From MPNP01 sp026710155 (GTDB lineage: Bacteria > Pseudomonadota > Alphaproteobacteria > Rhodobacterales > Rhodobacteraceae), in NCBI GenBank assembly GCA_965200885.1, contig OZ241737.1, positions 682,001 through 746,000 of the forward strand: a stretch of DNA of 64,000 nt, written 5' to 3'. Numbering within the stretch: position 1 is the first letter of the stretch; each line of letters opens with the position of its first letter. Shown here one piece after another: positions 25,728 through 35,178 of this stretch. The position numbers and the translations under genes were made by a program. The notes below the pieces were generated by a model. The model had not been told where the DNA came from and made no database searches. It saw nothing but the letters and a program-made list of their open reading frames with translations.

Positions 25728-26529
25728 TTACCGAAGGTATTCTTTACATCCAATGGAATTCCGCTCCGAGTCTTGGCAATATTGGTATGAGCCAAAATCT
25801 GGTTTGCGTTTTTCAAAAAAGGAGGCGACACCTTCCGCTTTTTCTGCGGTTGAAGCGATAGCCTCTATACTTGCACCCACATCTTCTCCCATTGCCGAAG
25901 CAAGCATCAATTTTGTGGTTTCTGCTGCTTGGGGGCCGGTTGAGGCAATTTTTTTGGCCAATTCCATTGCTGCCCCTTTTGGATTGTCTGAAACTGCATT
26001 CAGGAAACCAATTTGATAAGCACGTTCAGAACTGATTCTTGCGCCGGTCAAAGCCATTTCCTTATAGTATGGCATGGGGAATCTGTCATGCAAGGCGCTG
26101 TGTTCCCGACCAACCGGGCACAATGCCCAAACCTTTTTCTGGTAAGGCAAAAGAAGCATTTGGACTTGCTGTTCGCAAGTCACAACTCGCTGCCAATTCT
26201 AGACCTCCACCAAAGGTATGGCCCGTTATGACAGCAATTACCGGAAGCCGGGACCTTCGGTCGAAAACCCTATGACCCCATTTAACCCAATTCCTTGCAA
26301 AATACCGGGCATCCAGGCCTGCCCAATCACGAATGTCCAAACCGACACAAAAGGCCCGTTCTCCTTCAGCGGTCAAAAGGACGGCTCGAATGTCCTGATT
26401 TGATTCGATGGTGGCACAATGACCATCAATCGATTCGATCATTTGACGGGAAAGGGCGTTCAGCTTTTGCGGATTTACCAGGCGAAGTTCGGCCAGAGTT
26501 CCCTTTATCTCGAATTCCACCGTGCTCAC
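25728..26529 (-). pseudogene. Enoyl-CoA hydratase/isomerase, split by a one-base frameshift
   Basis: The N-terminal part (26529 down to about 26090) is a normal crotonase: GERAFCVGLDIRDWAG, then GHTFGGGLELAASCDL (oxyanion hole) and KGLGIVPGWSGTQRL. It then stops at TGA (26086-26088). The rest of the protein (DRFPMPYYKEMALTGARIS to the end at 25728) continues in another frame. Removing one base near 26089-26092 would restore about 266 residues, the family length. The site is not a homopolymer. It is a true inactivation or a sequence error. The start overlaps the CoA-transferase stop (ATGA). Confidence 0.85.
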
Positions 26530-28109
26530 AATATTAACCCCATGGGACTTTCATCAAGAAGGGATAGTGGCATTTGGGTAGCATTTTCGGCAATCCTGAC
26601 CCGACCATGGGTGGCTTCGACGATATCTTTGGAAGGATCAATTCCAGGCATTATTTCAGTGGCCACCAACCCATCCTCAAGATGAACCACACAACGTTCC
26701 GTGATATAAATGAATTTTTGACCACGGGCTTGGGCCCTGCGACCTGCAAAAGTAACATGCTCAACCTCTTCAACGAACTTGGTAAATTTCCCCTTTTCAT
26801 TGACCCTTATGCCTTTTGGCGATAGTTCAAGATCCGCACCGGCTTCAAAATAACCCAGGAATACAATATTGCGGGCATTGGCCGTAATATCGACAAAACC
26901 ACCGCAACCTGCCGTCAAATAAGGTTTCTTTCCCAATTTTGAAACATTGACATTGCCGTTGACATCTACTTCCATGAAGGAAAGGAAACAAGTATCAAAA
27001 CCGCCTCCCTGAAAATAGGTAAACTGGGTTGGCGAGGGTAAAATGGTATCGGCATTGACTGAACAACCAAAAGCGAAACCTGTCAGGGGAACACCACCAA
27101 CCGCACCTTGTTCAATGGCCCAATTCACATCTTGCGTATACCCCTCCTCGATCAGGATCCTAGGCACATTCGCTGAAATACCAAATCCCAATACAGCCGT
27201 ATTCCCCGATTTGAGTTCTATTGCCGCCCGGCGGGCGATCACTTTTTCGATGCCATGGTCCATATGGGAAAAACCATTCCAGGGCCGCCGGATTTCACCT
27301 GAAATTGCAGGGTCGTAATCCGTATTGGTGGTTTGTTTCTGGTCGGGATCAACCACAATAAAATCAACCAAATGACCTGGAACATGAACCTCATTTGGCC
27401 GAAGCAGTCCATCTGCTGTAATTCTTTTGACCTGGGCTATGACCAGCCCCTTGTGGCTTCTGGTTGCTATTGAAAGGTCACGAGTCCCAAGAAATGTGCC
27501 TTCATGTTCAAACGAGAGGTTGCCCCGCTCGTCCGCAGTTGTGGCCCGGATGATCGCCACATTCGGTATGATGTTTGGAAAATGCAGCCAGGTTTCCCCA
27601 AACAGGTCGATACGATTTACAATCGGCTGAGCTGAAGCCCTTGGGTTCATGGCACAGCCTTCCCTTAAGGGATCAACATAGGTTTCCATTCCCACCTGAG
27701 TCAAGACTCCCGGACGGTGGGCAGCCACGTCACGAAACATGTCAAACATGATTCCGGAGGGTATGTTGTAGGCAGCGACACGGTCTTCGACGATCATTGC
27801 CCAAATGGCCGGCATTTCTTTTGAAGAGGGTCCGCTCGGATAGGAACCGGCAAGTACTCGCTTGAGAAGACCATCCTTGGCAATATGGTCTATTCCCTTG
27901 ATACCATACATGTCTCCAGCAGCGATGGGTAGAAGTGCTGTGATGTCTTTCGGGTGCCCAGATTCTTCAAAGCGTTCACCCATTGACTTCAATACCTGAT
28001 CCGGGCAACACAATCCGGATGATGAAGACACGGCAACCACATTACCATCCCCAATATGGGATACTGCCTCCCGTGTGGATACCAATTTTGACATATCAGG
28101 TTCCACCAT
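26526..28109 (-). CDS. Family I CoA-transferase (acetate/propionate or 3-oxoacid type)
   Basis: 527 residues, the length of fused alpha-beta CoA-transferases such as propionate CoA-transferase. The alpha half has GDGNVVAVSSSSG. The beta half has EQGAVGGVPLTG, where the conserved Glu forms the glutamyl-CoA thioester, and later GGFVDIT. It moves CoA between carboxylic acids in the cytosol. ATG 28109 overlaps the Gfo/Idh stop; MSKLV at 28094 is an alternative start. It sits between the Gfo/Idh and crotonase genes, implying an acid or acyl intermediate in this pathway. Confidence 0.85.
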   Translation of the reverse strand: MVEPDMSKLVSTREAVSHIGDGNVVAVSSSSGLCCPDQVLKSMGERFEESGHPKDITALLPIAAGDMYGIKGIDHIAKDGLLKRVLAGSYPSGPSSKEMPAIWAMIVEDRVAAYNIPSGIMFDMFRDVAAHRPGVLTQVGMETYVDPLREGCAMNPRASAQPIVNRIDLFGETWLHFPNIIPNVAIIRATTADERGNLSFEHEGTFLGTRDLSIATRSHKGLVIAQVKRITADGLLRPNEVHVPGHLVDFIVVDPDQKQTTNTDYDPAISGEIRRPWNGFSHMDHGIEKVIARRAAIELKSGNTAVLGFGISANVPRILIEEGYTQDVNWAIEQGAVGGVPLTGFAFGCSVNADTILPSPTQFTYFQGGGFDTCFLSFMEVDVNGNVNVSKLGKKPYLTAGCGGFVDITANARNIVFLGYFEAGADLELSPKGIRVNEKGKFTKFVEEVEHVTFAGRRAQARGQKFIYITERCVVHLEDGLVATEIMPGIDPSKDIVEATHGRVRIAENATQMPLSLLDESPMGLIL

Positions 28110-29097
28110 AATTTACTTTGACACGTTGACCTGATGTTGCAGCTTCTTTTACGGCCAGAGCCACAGCAAGGGATTTGATGCCGTCAGTTCCTGTTGCAGA
28201 CGGGGATTTCCCTTTCTTGATTGCCTCCATGAAGAGACGCATCGCACGATGATAAAGGTTGTGACCGCTGAATTGTTGAACCTCGGTTTGGTTTTCCCGG
28301 CGCAGGAGGATTTCCCCTACCGGTTGCTGGGTCATGATCCCACGGGCGAAAATCGATCCCTCAGTTCCATGGACCTCGTACGAGGTTCCGGCATGCCTGA
28401 CGGTGAATCCTTCATGGGTTTCAACCAGAATTCCCGAAGGCATCTGCCATATGGACATGACACTGTCTTCCACATTTTTTCCCAGGCTTTCCGAACGTTC
28501 GATGGCCACGACATCAACAGGATCCTCTTCCAAATGAAAGCGAACAGTATCGGCATCGTGCACCACGATATCAGGAATAACGCCCCCACCAGCCTGGGGA
28601 TTGTTTATACGCCAACCGTGCAGGTGAGGCGGCAGATAGACGGCATGTCCCACTCGAATGGCTTGAACTTCACCAACCCTGCCCTCAGCAATGAGTTCCT
28701 TGATCTTGAGATGGGAACCGGCATTTCTCAAATGGTGGTTTGTTGCAAAAACAACATTTGTCCTGGTGGCTGCAGATACCATCTCGCAAGCATCTTCAAT
28801 GTGCATTGCCAAAGGCTTTTCGCACATGACATGCTTGCCGGCGGCAAGCGATTTGATGGCTTGCGGGTAATGTTTTTCATTGGTTGTTGATATGTAGACC
28901 GCCCCTATGGACTGATCCTCAAGAAGTTCATCAATATCGGTCGTTGACCGTCCAATTCCATTTTTGTTGGCAAAAGCCTGTCCATGTTCTGCATCCCCGC
29001 TAAGAACGGCAGCCACCTTGTTTCCTTGCTGGCTTTCTATAGCATCAATCATAAACTGTTCGGCTATGGTACTGGCGCCGATCAATCCCCATTTCAT
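28096..29097 (-). CDS. Gfo/Idh/MocA-family oxidoreductase
   Basis: 333 residues from ATG 29097, with GGAGG at 6 bases (a longer frame to 29136 has no such site and crosses the operator). The N-terminal Rossmann motif is GLIGASTIAEQF and CEKPLAMHIED is the EKP motif. The C-terminal domain has GGGVIPDIVVHDADTVRF. These NAD(P)-dependent enzymes oxidise sugars, inositols or their derivatives. An operator-like palindrome lies 24 bases upstream, so this gene is probably the head of the Gfo/Idh-CoA-transferase-crotonase-GMC operon. Confidence 0.9.
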   Translation of the reverse strand: MKWGLIGASTIAEQFMIDAIESQQGNKVAAVLSGDAEHGQAFANKNGIGRSTTDIDELLEDQSIGAVYISTTNEKHYPQAIKSLAAGKHVMCEKPLAMHIEDACEMVSAATRTNVVFATNHHLRNAGSHLKIKELIAEGRVGEVQAIRVGHAVYLPPHLHGWRINNPQAGGGVIPDIVVHDADTVRFHLEEDPVDVVAIERSESLGKNVEDSVMSIWQMPSGILVETHEGFTVRHAGTSYEVHGTEGSIFARGIMTQQPVGEILLRRENQTEVQQFSGHNLYHRAMRLFMEAIKKGKSPSATGTDGIKSLAVALAVKEAATSGQRVKVNYGGT

Positions 29098-29120
29098 CAA
29101 AAACCTCCATGAAAAAATTT

Positions 29121-29132
29121 TGGAACGTTCCA
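29121..29132. promoter_or_regulatory. LacI-family operator, TGGAACGTTCCA
   Basis: A perfect 12-bp palindrome (TTGGAACGTTCCAA with its flanks) between the lacI-type gene and the Gfo/Idh start. The identical 12-mer recurs before the ABC binding-protein gene. It lies just downstream of the putative promoter at 29145-29174, where binding would block transcription. Confidence 0.75.
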
Positions 29133-29144
29133 ACACGTCATTTG

Positions 29145-29174
29145 GATTTAGTCAATAACAATAATCATGTCAAT
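29145..29174 (-). promoter_or_regulatory. Putative promoter of the Gfo/Idh operon
   Basis: On the minus strand TTGACA (29169-29174) is followed after 18 bases by TAAATC (29145-29150), a weak -10. The operator palindrome begins 12 bases beyond, at about the start point. The geometry matches that of the ABC operon promoter. Confidence 0.4.
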
Positions 29175-29232
29175 AATCGGGTAATAAATTACATCATTGT
29201 CATATGCTCCCAAGATTCAGGTTGGCATCGAG

Positions 29233-30255
29233 TCATCCCTTTGCCGGCCTGCAACTTGATCCACGGACCAGCAATTCGACGGCAGATGCCTCGATAGGCT
29301 GACCTTCATTGCCTTGATCCATCATATTCAATAATTTGATCGCACTTTGGCGGCCGAACCTTGATATGTTGCAACGTACCGTAGTCAACGGTGGAAATGA
29401 AAGTTGTGCCTCCTCGATGTCATCAAACCCCACCACAAAAAAATCCTTGCCAACATTGATATTTCGCGCGGCAAACCTGGTTAGCATACCAATGGCCACG
29501 AGGTCATTGAAGCAAATCGTGGCTTCAATATCCGAATGTTTATCGATAATCAGGTCGGCCATGTCAATTCCAAAACAACGGGTCGACTTGCCATGAAATA
29601 CCTTGATGGGAAGGTTTCTCAAAGCCATTTCGGCCAAATAACCCTTCATTCGGTCTTGGGAAATTTCCGTACCTTCAACACCTCCGACAAAGGCAATCTT
29701 TGTTATGTCCTGATCAAGCAAATGCTTGACGGCAAGTCGACTACCTTCAGTATAATCAGGTGTAAAAAAAGGCAAGCTGAACTTGGGGGTATTCACCCGT
29801 CTCAGCACCTGTAATACCGGTAAACCGGAACGCAAAATTGCTTCAATGGCATTGTTGACCTCACCATAACATGGTGAAATCAGGAAAGCGGCCACATCAT
29901 GCTCAAGCATTGACTTGATTGTTTGTTCCTGGATTTTGGCATCTTCATTGCAATTGGCGATTACCGTTGCATAGTTCTGGCGAGAAAATTCCATCTGGGC
30001 AGATACGGAAAATTCAGTAAAGAATGGATTTCGGAGATCATTGATGATCAATCCGATCAGGCCGGTACTCAAACCTCTCAAGGTCGCTGCTGCACGGTTC
30101 TTAACATAGTTTAATTCTCTGATGGCCCCGAGGACGGCTAAACGTTTTTCCGATTTGATTGATTTTGAACCTTTCAATACCAGGGAAACCGTTGATTTTG
30201 ATACACCGGCACGTTCTGCAACATCATTGATTGTAGGTCTTTTGGCTGGGGGCAT
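29233..30255 (-). CDS. LacI-family transcriptional regulator
   Basis: 340 residues. The N-terminal helix-turn-helix is TINDVAERAGVSKSTVSLVL, with a hinge helix around residues 50-60 (NRAAATLRGLS). The periplasmic-binding-like effector domain starts at GLIGLIINDLRNPF. It shares the TGATG junction with the DUF993 gene, so both are co-translated. Nearby TGGAACGTTCCA palindromes are the likely binding sites. They control the Gfo/Idh operon, the ABC importer and perhaps the SDR-GMC-DUF993-lacI unit itself. The ligand is probably the imported sugar or a derivative. Confidence 0.92.
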   Translation of the reverse strand: MPPAKRPTINDVAERAGVSKSTVSLVLKGSKSIKSEKRLAVLGAIRELNYVKNRAAATLRGLSTGLIGLIINDLRNPFFTEFSVSAQMEFSRQNYATVIANCNEDAKIQEQTIKSMLEHDVAAFLISPCYGEVNNAIEAILRSGLPVLQVLRRVNTPKFSLPFFTPDYTEGSRLAVKHLLDQDITKIAFVGGVEGTEISQDRMKGYLAEMALRNLPIKVFHGKSTRCFGIDMADLIIDKHSDIEATICFNDLVAIGMLTRFAARNINVGKDFFVVGFDDIEEAQLSFPPLTTVRCNISRFGRQSAIKLLNMMDQGNEGQPIEASAVELLVRGSSCRPAKG

Positions 30256-31418
30256 CAGTCCACACCATGAAGTTTAAGTAAAGCTTGCATTCGATGGGTT
30301 GCCAAATCGGGATTTGCCAACAGCCCTGAGATGTCACCAAGACGAAATATCTCGGCATAGTGAGCAATTTCCCGGGAAGACTGCAAACCAAAAGGCATTA
30401 CGAAATGACTTTGGATTCCGTTCAACCAGGCCAGAAAAGCGATCCCGGCCTTGTAATATTGGGTTGGAGCCTTGAATATTTCCCGGCTCAATGGAACAGT
30501 TGGAGAAAAAAGTTCATGATATCTTGCCAGGTTTCCTTGTGCCAGAGCTTCCAGTGCCTGGGCCGCAACAGGTGAGATTGCTGCAAATATGCCTAGCAGG
30601 GCATCTGAAAAGTTTTTTCCATCACCTGCAATCAGTTGTGGATAGTTGAAATCATCACCCGTATACAGTTTTATCCCTTCAGGTAATTGTGCCCTAAAAC
30701 GTTCTTCCATTCCCTGGTCCAAAAGACTAATTTTGATCCCGTCAATTTTTTCAGGATGGGAGTTAATGATATCCAGGACGGTTTCAGAAGCTTCATTTAC
30801 GTTTACATGTCCCCAGTAACCTTTGAGAGCCGGGTCAAACATATCACCAAGCCAATGCAATATCACAGGTTTAACTGCTTGGGAAATAAGTTTTGAATAA
30901 ACGCTGATATAATTATCGGGACCCCTTGAATATTTTGCCATGGCACGACTGGCCATTATAATTACTTGACCTCCGGCAGTTTCAACGGTTTCCATTTGCT
31001 CCGTGTAGGCGGCTGTAATTTTATTCAAATCGGTCAATTCATCCACTGGATATTGATCCGTTCCAGCACCACAGGCAACCCTTGGGTTTTGAGGGTGTGC
31101 TTTGGCTTCCCGCATGGTACGTTCAATGAGTTCTTTTGCTGTTGGCCAGTCTAAACCCATACCTCGTTGAGCGGTATCCATGGCTTCGGCAAGCCCAAGT
31201 CCCTGAGTCCAAAGAAAATGTCTGAATTGCAGTGTATTGTCCCAGTCAATTGAAGGCCGACCATTCCAAGGATCCCTTTCGTCCAGAGGATTTGAAACAA
31301 CATGTGCCGCTGCAAAGGCAGTACGGGTAAAATCAACTTCGGTTGGACGCGGTAAAATGGACTTGCCGGAAAGCTTGTATGGTTTCAGGGAATTTTGGTA
31401 GGTTGGCAAATTTATCAT
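30255..31418 (-). CDS. DUF993 family protein (dihydrodipicolinate-synthase-like)
   Basis: 387 residues of the DUF993 family, thought to adopt a TIM barrel related to DHDPS-type aldolases. Landmarks are FAAAHVVSNP, ACGAGTDQYP, VILHWLGDMFDP and YTGDDFNYPQLIAGDG. DUF993 genes commonly accompany Gfo/Idh oxidoreductases and ABC sugar importers. The reaction is not established, and an aldol or retro-aldol step on an oxidised sugar is plausible. There is no signal peptide. The stop overlaps the lacI start. Confidence 0.75.
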   Translation of the reverse strand: MINLPTYQNSLKPYKLSGKSILPRPTEVDFTRTAFAAAHVVSNPLDERDPWNGRPSIDWDNTLQFRHFLWTQGLGLAEAMDTAQRGMGLDWPTAKELIERTMREAKAHPQNPRVACGAGTDQYPVDELTDLNKITAAYTEQMETVETAGGQVIIMASRAMAKYSRGPDNYISVYSKLISQAVKPVILHWLGDMFDPALKGYWGHVNVNEASETVLDIINSHPEKIDGIKISLLDQGMEERFRAQLPEGIKLYTGDDFNYPQLIAGDGKNFSDALLGIFAAISPVAAQALEALAQGNLARYHELFSPTVPLSREIFKAPTQYYKAGIAFLAWLNGIQSHFVMPFGLQSSREIAHYAEIFRLGDISGLLANPDLATHRMQALLKLHGVD

Positions 31419-31453
31419 GGCAGATTAATTTTCACTTCTATGGAATAAAAAGC

Positions 31454-33046
31454 TCATTTCGACAAACCGCAATCCTCCCGAATCATGTCGGCGGCCTTTT
31501 CCCCAATCATGATTGCTGCAGCATTTGTATTGGAAGAGATTATTCTCGGCATGATTGAATTGTCAACAATTCTAAGGCCACTGATTCCCCTGAAGCGGAG
31601 ACGGGTATCAAGGACTGCATTGTCGTCTGAACCCATACGACAAGTTCCAACACAATGGTGGGAAGTTTTCGAATGCTCACAGATAAAATCAAAATATTCC
31701 TCTTCGCTCTTGACGTTGGGACCAGGAAGTTGCTCAGATCGGATAAATGGTTGCAGGGGCTTTTGAGAAAGGATGGTCTGAGTCAATTTCAAACCACGGA
31801 TTGACATCTCCCTATCCCGTCGATCCTCAAGATAATTTGGATCTATCAAGGGGGTTTCGAACGGATCCTTGCTTTGTAATCTTACAGTACCCCTTGAGCG
31901 TGGTCTGAGGTAACATGAATTTAAAGTTACACCGCCCTGTGGCATATATTTCACACCTTTCTCTATACCTGTACCCAAACCAAGATGAAATTGCATGTCA
32001 GGCGAACGTGCATCCGGATCGGCATACCAAAATCCACCGGTCTCGAACAGGCTGGAGGCAACAGGCCCCCTGCGCGTCAACAGGAATTGCATGAAAGCCA
32101 CGGCAGACAAGTGCAACTTGGCGAATCGATCATAGGTAAAAGGCCCTGAAACCTGGCAAATGCAATAAAGATCAAGGTGGTCCTGAAGGTTTTCACCGAC
32201 CTGAGGTTGGTCGAAAACTACATCAATACCGAGACTATTCAGATGACCAGCCGGGCCAATGCCAGAAAGCAGGAGTAAGCGGGGGGTACCTATCGCACCC
32301 GAAGAGAGTATGACCTCACGTTTTGCAAAAATCCTGCTGCCATCAATCAGCACCACTCCTTTGGCCTCATGGTTTTCCACAATAATCCCGGAAACATTGC
32401 AACCCAGGCGTCTGTCAAGATTTTTACGCTGACGGGCTGATCCCAGATAAGCCTTTGCAGAAGAAGACCGAAGAGCATTCCTTTGAGTAAGCTGGTAATA
32501 GGCAACACCGTCCTGTTTTGGACCGTTCACATCATTGTTTTTGGGTATGCCAAGGGCTTCGGCTGCCTTGAAATAGGCTTCGCATATGGGGAGTGGTGCC
32601 GAAGGTTTTGATACACCCAGTGGTCCACCTTGCCCATGATATTCATTGTCGTAGGTGTCATTGTCTTCCGCCTTGCGGAAATAAGGCAACACATTATCAT
32701 ATGACCAGCCATGACACCCCATTTGCTGCCATTCATCATAATCAAGGGGGTTACCACGGGTGTAAATCTGGGCGTTGATGGTTGAACCGCCACCTATGAT
32801 CTTGGCCTGGGTATAGTTAAACACTCGATTTTTCATGTGGGTTTGGGGAACGGTTTCCCAGCCCCAGGATCCAATCCCCTTGGTCATCTTGGCAAACCCG
32901 GCAGGTAAGTGGTAGAGTGGATGTCGGTCGCTTCCCCCGGCTTCCAGAAGCAATACACTTACCGAAGGGTCTTCACTGAGGCGTGAAGCAACCACACAAC
33001 CTGCGGAGCCTCCTCCTACAACTATGAAATCAAAGGTATCAGCCAT
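31454..33046 (-). CDS. GMC-family oxidoreductase, choline-dehydrogenase-like
   Basis: 530 residues. The FAD-binding motif is FIVVGGGSAGCVVASRL. GMC signature 1 is GGGSTINAQIYTRG and signature 2 is SSGAIGTPRLLLLSGIGP. The C-terminal HHCVGTCRMG carries the catalytic His. It belongs to the BetA/alcohol-dehydrogenase branch, oxidising an alcohol to an aldehyde or ketone. It lies between the SDR and DUF993 genes with 10- and 35-base gaps, so it is in one operon with them. Betaine synthesis is unlikely in this sugar-catabolic context. Confidence 0.88.
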   Translation of the reverse strand: MADTFDFIVVGGGSAGCVVASRLSEDPSVSVLLLEAGGSDRHPLYHLPAGFAKMTKGIGSWGWETVPQTHMKNRVFNYTQAKIIGGGSTINAQIYTRGNPLDYDEWQQMGCHGWSYDNVLPYFRKAEDNDTYDNEYHGQGGPLGVSKPSAPLPICEAYFKAAEALGIPKNNDVNGPKQDGVAYYQLTQRNALRSSSAKAYLGSARQRKNLDRRLGCNVSGIIVENHEAKGVVLIDGSRIFAKREVILSSGAIGTPRLLLLSGIGPAGHLNSLGIDVVFDQPQVGENLQDHLDLYCICQVSGPFTYDRFAKLHLSAVAFMQFLLTRRGPVASSLFETGGFWYADPDARSPDMQFHLGLGTGIEKGVKYMPQGGVTLNSCYLRPRSRGTVRLQSKDPFETPLIDPNYLEDRRDREMSIRGLKLTQTILSQKPLQPFIRSEQLPGPNVKSEEEYFDFICEHSKTSHHCVGTCRMGSDDNAVLDTRLRFRGISGLRIVDNSIMPRIISSNTNAAAIMIGEKAADMIREDCGLSK

Positions 33047-33056
33047 GACAAACCAT

Positions 33057-33815
33057 TCAGAGACGATGGATACTCAAACCGCCATCAACCGGTATGGTTG
33101 CTCCACTGGCAAATGCCATCTGTCCCTCAACCAGAGACAAGACAACAGAACCAATGTCTCCGGGACTGCCCCATCGCTTGGCAGGAACCAGGCCGCTACC
33201 TATCAGGGTGGTATATCTGTCCTTGATCCCTGAGGTCATGTCGGTTTCGATGATGCCGGGTTGAATCTCGAATACACCTATGTTTTCCCCTGCCAATCGT
33301 GCTGCAAACAATTTGGACATCATCGAGGCACCTGCTTTGGATATGCAGTATTCGGCTCGATTTATGGAAACCAAACAGGAACTGACGGAAGTGATGAAAA
33401 CGATTGAACGATAATGGGTGGAAGGACTTTCCAGCATTCCCTGGGCTATCTTCTGGGCAAGAAAAAAGGCCCCTCGCAGATTGATGTCCATGACATAATC
33501 AAAATCTTCAGGTGTTATATTGAGTAAATCTCCCCTGATTCGAGCAGCAACACCTGCATTCGATACCAGTGAAGTAATTGGACCCAAATCGGTTTCAATC
33601 TTTTCCAAAAGGGAAGGAATCTTTTCCATGTCCCTTATATCATGCCGGTAATATCTCGCTGTCGGTCCAAGTTCATGCAGTGCCGAATGAACCGCTTCGG
33701 CATTTTCCTTGCTTGATCCTGTCAAAACCAATTCATAATTGGCCTTTCCAAGTGCACGGGCAATACCCAAACCTATTCCACGTTGTCCACCTGTAATCAG
33801 AGCAACTTTGTTCAT
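33057..33815 (-). CDS. SDR-family oxidoreductase (3-oxoacyl-ACP-reductase-like)
   Basis: 252 residues. The cofactor motif is GGQRGIGLGIA, LVSNAGVA matches NNAG, the active site is EYCISKAG (Y-x3-K), and the conserved PGIIETDM follows. It is a classical SDR, probably a polyol or sugar dehydrogenase given the neighbours. It heads the SDR-GMC-DUF993-lacI run. A one-mismatch copy of the LacI operator lies 180 bases upstream. Confidence 0.88.
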   Translation of the reverse strand: MNKVALITGGQRGIGLGIARALGKANYELVLTGSSKENAEAVHSALHELGPTARYYRHDIRDMEKIPSLLEKIETDLGPITSLVSNAGVAARIRGDLLNITPEDFDYVMDINLRGAFFLAQKIAQGMLESPSTHYRSIVFITSVSSCLVSINRAEYCISKAGASMMSKLFAARLAGENIGVFEIQPGIIETDMTSGIKDRYTTLIGSGLVPAKRWGSPGDIGSVVLSLVEGQMAFASGATIPVDGGLSIHRL

Positions 33816-33994
33816 GAAAATAACCTTGACTTATAAATTCCATTCCACTGAAGGTACCATGGAAACTTGGAGGCTTCCATAATCTGGTGATTCAAATATC
33901 TCATTGGGTACACCGAAATCCCGCATTCACCTGTCAGGTGTGCATGAAGCAAGAGTCGGGAAACAATGGAAAATTTCAGGATACTGAATTTGCA

Positions 33995-34006
33995 TGAAAC
34001 GTTCCA
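33995..34006. promoter_or_regulatory. Near-match LacI operator, TGAAACGTTCCA
   Basis: Differs by one base from TGGAACGTTCCA. It lies in the 243-base gap between the ABC ATPase end and the SDR start, reading toward the SDR-GMC-DUF993-lacI genes. No strong promoter was identified beside it, so autoregulation is only suggested. Confidence 0.5.
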
Positions 34007-34058
34007 ATCATTTCCCCAGAACATATTGAAGGTGAGTGTAGTAATTCATTTGCTTGCA

Positions 34059-35174
34059 TCAGGCAATCCGCATTTCGGTCTCGGGATCAAAAACGACAGC
34101 CTTTTCCATGTTTATTGCAAAACTTGTTTCCGAACCTGGTTTCAGACTGGTATCGGCGCGCATTCTTCCGATACACTCGGTATTTCCCAAGGTGGTCGTT
34201 ACGAAGGTATCGGAGCCGGCAGGTTCGATGAAATCAACGGTATTGTTTATGGTTTCGACATGTTTTGACCTTTGATCGGCACCTTCAAGATCAGTAAGAC
34301 CCTCAGGCCTTATGCCCAGGGTAACATTTTTTCCATTGAATTCCCTAAGGGATGCCGAGGGATTATGGAAAGCAAGGTTTACAGTCTCACTTTTGCCATT
34401 GGTGGTTTCGGCTCTAACATCATTGCCTTCCACATTGATTCTTACAGGTAGCAGATTCATTGATGGGGAACCCATGAAGTTGGCCACAAACAGATTGGAA
34501 GGAGAATTGTATATCTCATTGGGAGTTCCAAGTTGCTGGATATGGCCATTATGCATCACGGCTATCCTGGTTGACAGGGTCATTGCTTCTATTTGATCAT
34601 GTGTCACATAGACGATGGTTGTCCCCAGATTCTGATGCAGCTTCTTGATTTCCGTACGCATGTCAACACGGAGCTTGGCATCGAGATTGGAAAGTGGTTC
34701 ATCAAACAGAAAGACATCCGGTTCACGGACCAGCGCCCGTCCCATGGCAACACGCTGACGTTGGCCACCAGACAGTTGTCCGGGCTTTCGAGCCAAAAGG
34801 TTTTCGATCTGAAGCAACCTGGCAACCTTGTACATGGCCTTTTCACGTTCTGACTTGGGCATCCCATGCATTTCAAGGCCGAAGGTAATATTCTGGCCAA
34901 CCGTCATGTTCGGGTAAAGGGCATAGGATTGAAAAACCATTGCTATGTTTCGCTTGGAGGGGTGGACATGATTCATCACTTCCCCCTTGATTCTTATTTC
35001 ACCACTCGTTACTTCCTCAAGCCCTGCGATCACGTTCAATAAAGTGGACTTGCCACAACCCGAGGGTCCAACCAGTACCAAAAATTCGCCTTCCTGGACG
35101 GATATATCAACATTGTGAAGTACTTCCACCTTGCCAAATGATTTGGTGGCATTGTCTATATCAAGAAAGCCCAT
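34059..35174 (-). CDS. Sugar ABC transporter ATPase (MalK/UgpC-like)
   Basis: 371 residues. Walker A is GPSGCGKST, the signature is LSGGQRQRV, and Walker B is FLFDEPLSNLDA with D-loop and the switch His in VYVTHDQ. The C-terminal OB-type regulatory domain starts near residue 240 (LGIRPEGL). It powers the importer formed by the two permeases and binding protein upstream in the same operon; the gap to the MalG-type gene is 4 bases. Confidence 0.93.
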   Translation of the reverse strand: MGFLDIDNATKSFGKVEVLHNVDISVQEGEFLVLVGPSGCGKSTLLNVIAGLEEVTSGEIRIKGEVMNHVHPSKRNIAMVFQSYALYPNMTVGQNITFGLEMHGMPKSEREKAMYKVARLLQIENLLARKPGQLSGGQRQRVAMGRALVREPDVFLFDEPLSNLDAKLRVDMRTEIKKLHQNLGTTIVYVTHDQIEAMTLSTRIAVMHNGHIQQLGTPNEIYNSPSNLFVANFMGSPSMNLLPVRINVEGNDVRAETTNGKSETVNLAFHNPSASLREFNGKNVTLGIRPEGLTDLEGADQRSKHVETINNTVDFIEPAGSDTFVTTTLGNTECIGRMRADTSLKPGSETSFAINMEKAVVFDPETEMRIA

Positions 35175-35178
35175 TTAC

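Noticed and set aside
31454..33046. Betaine synthesis role for the choline-dehydrogenase-like protein
   Set aside because: No betaine aldehyde dehydrogenase, BetI or choline transporter lies nearby, and the gene is locked into a sugar-type operon.
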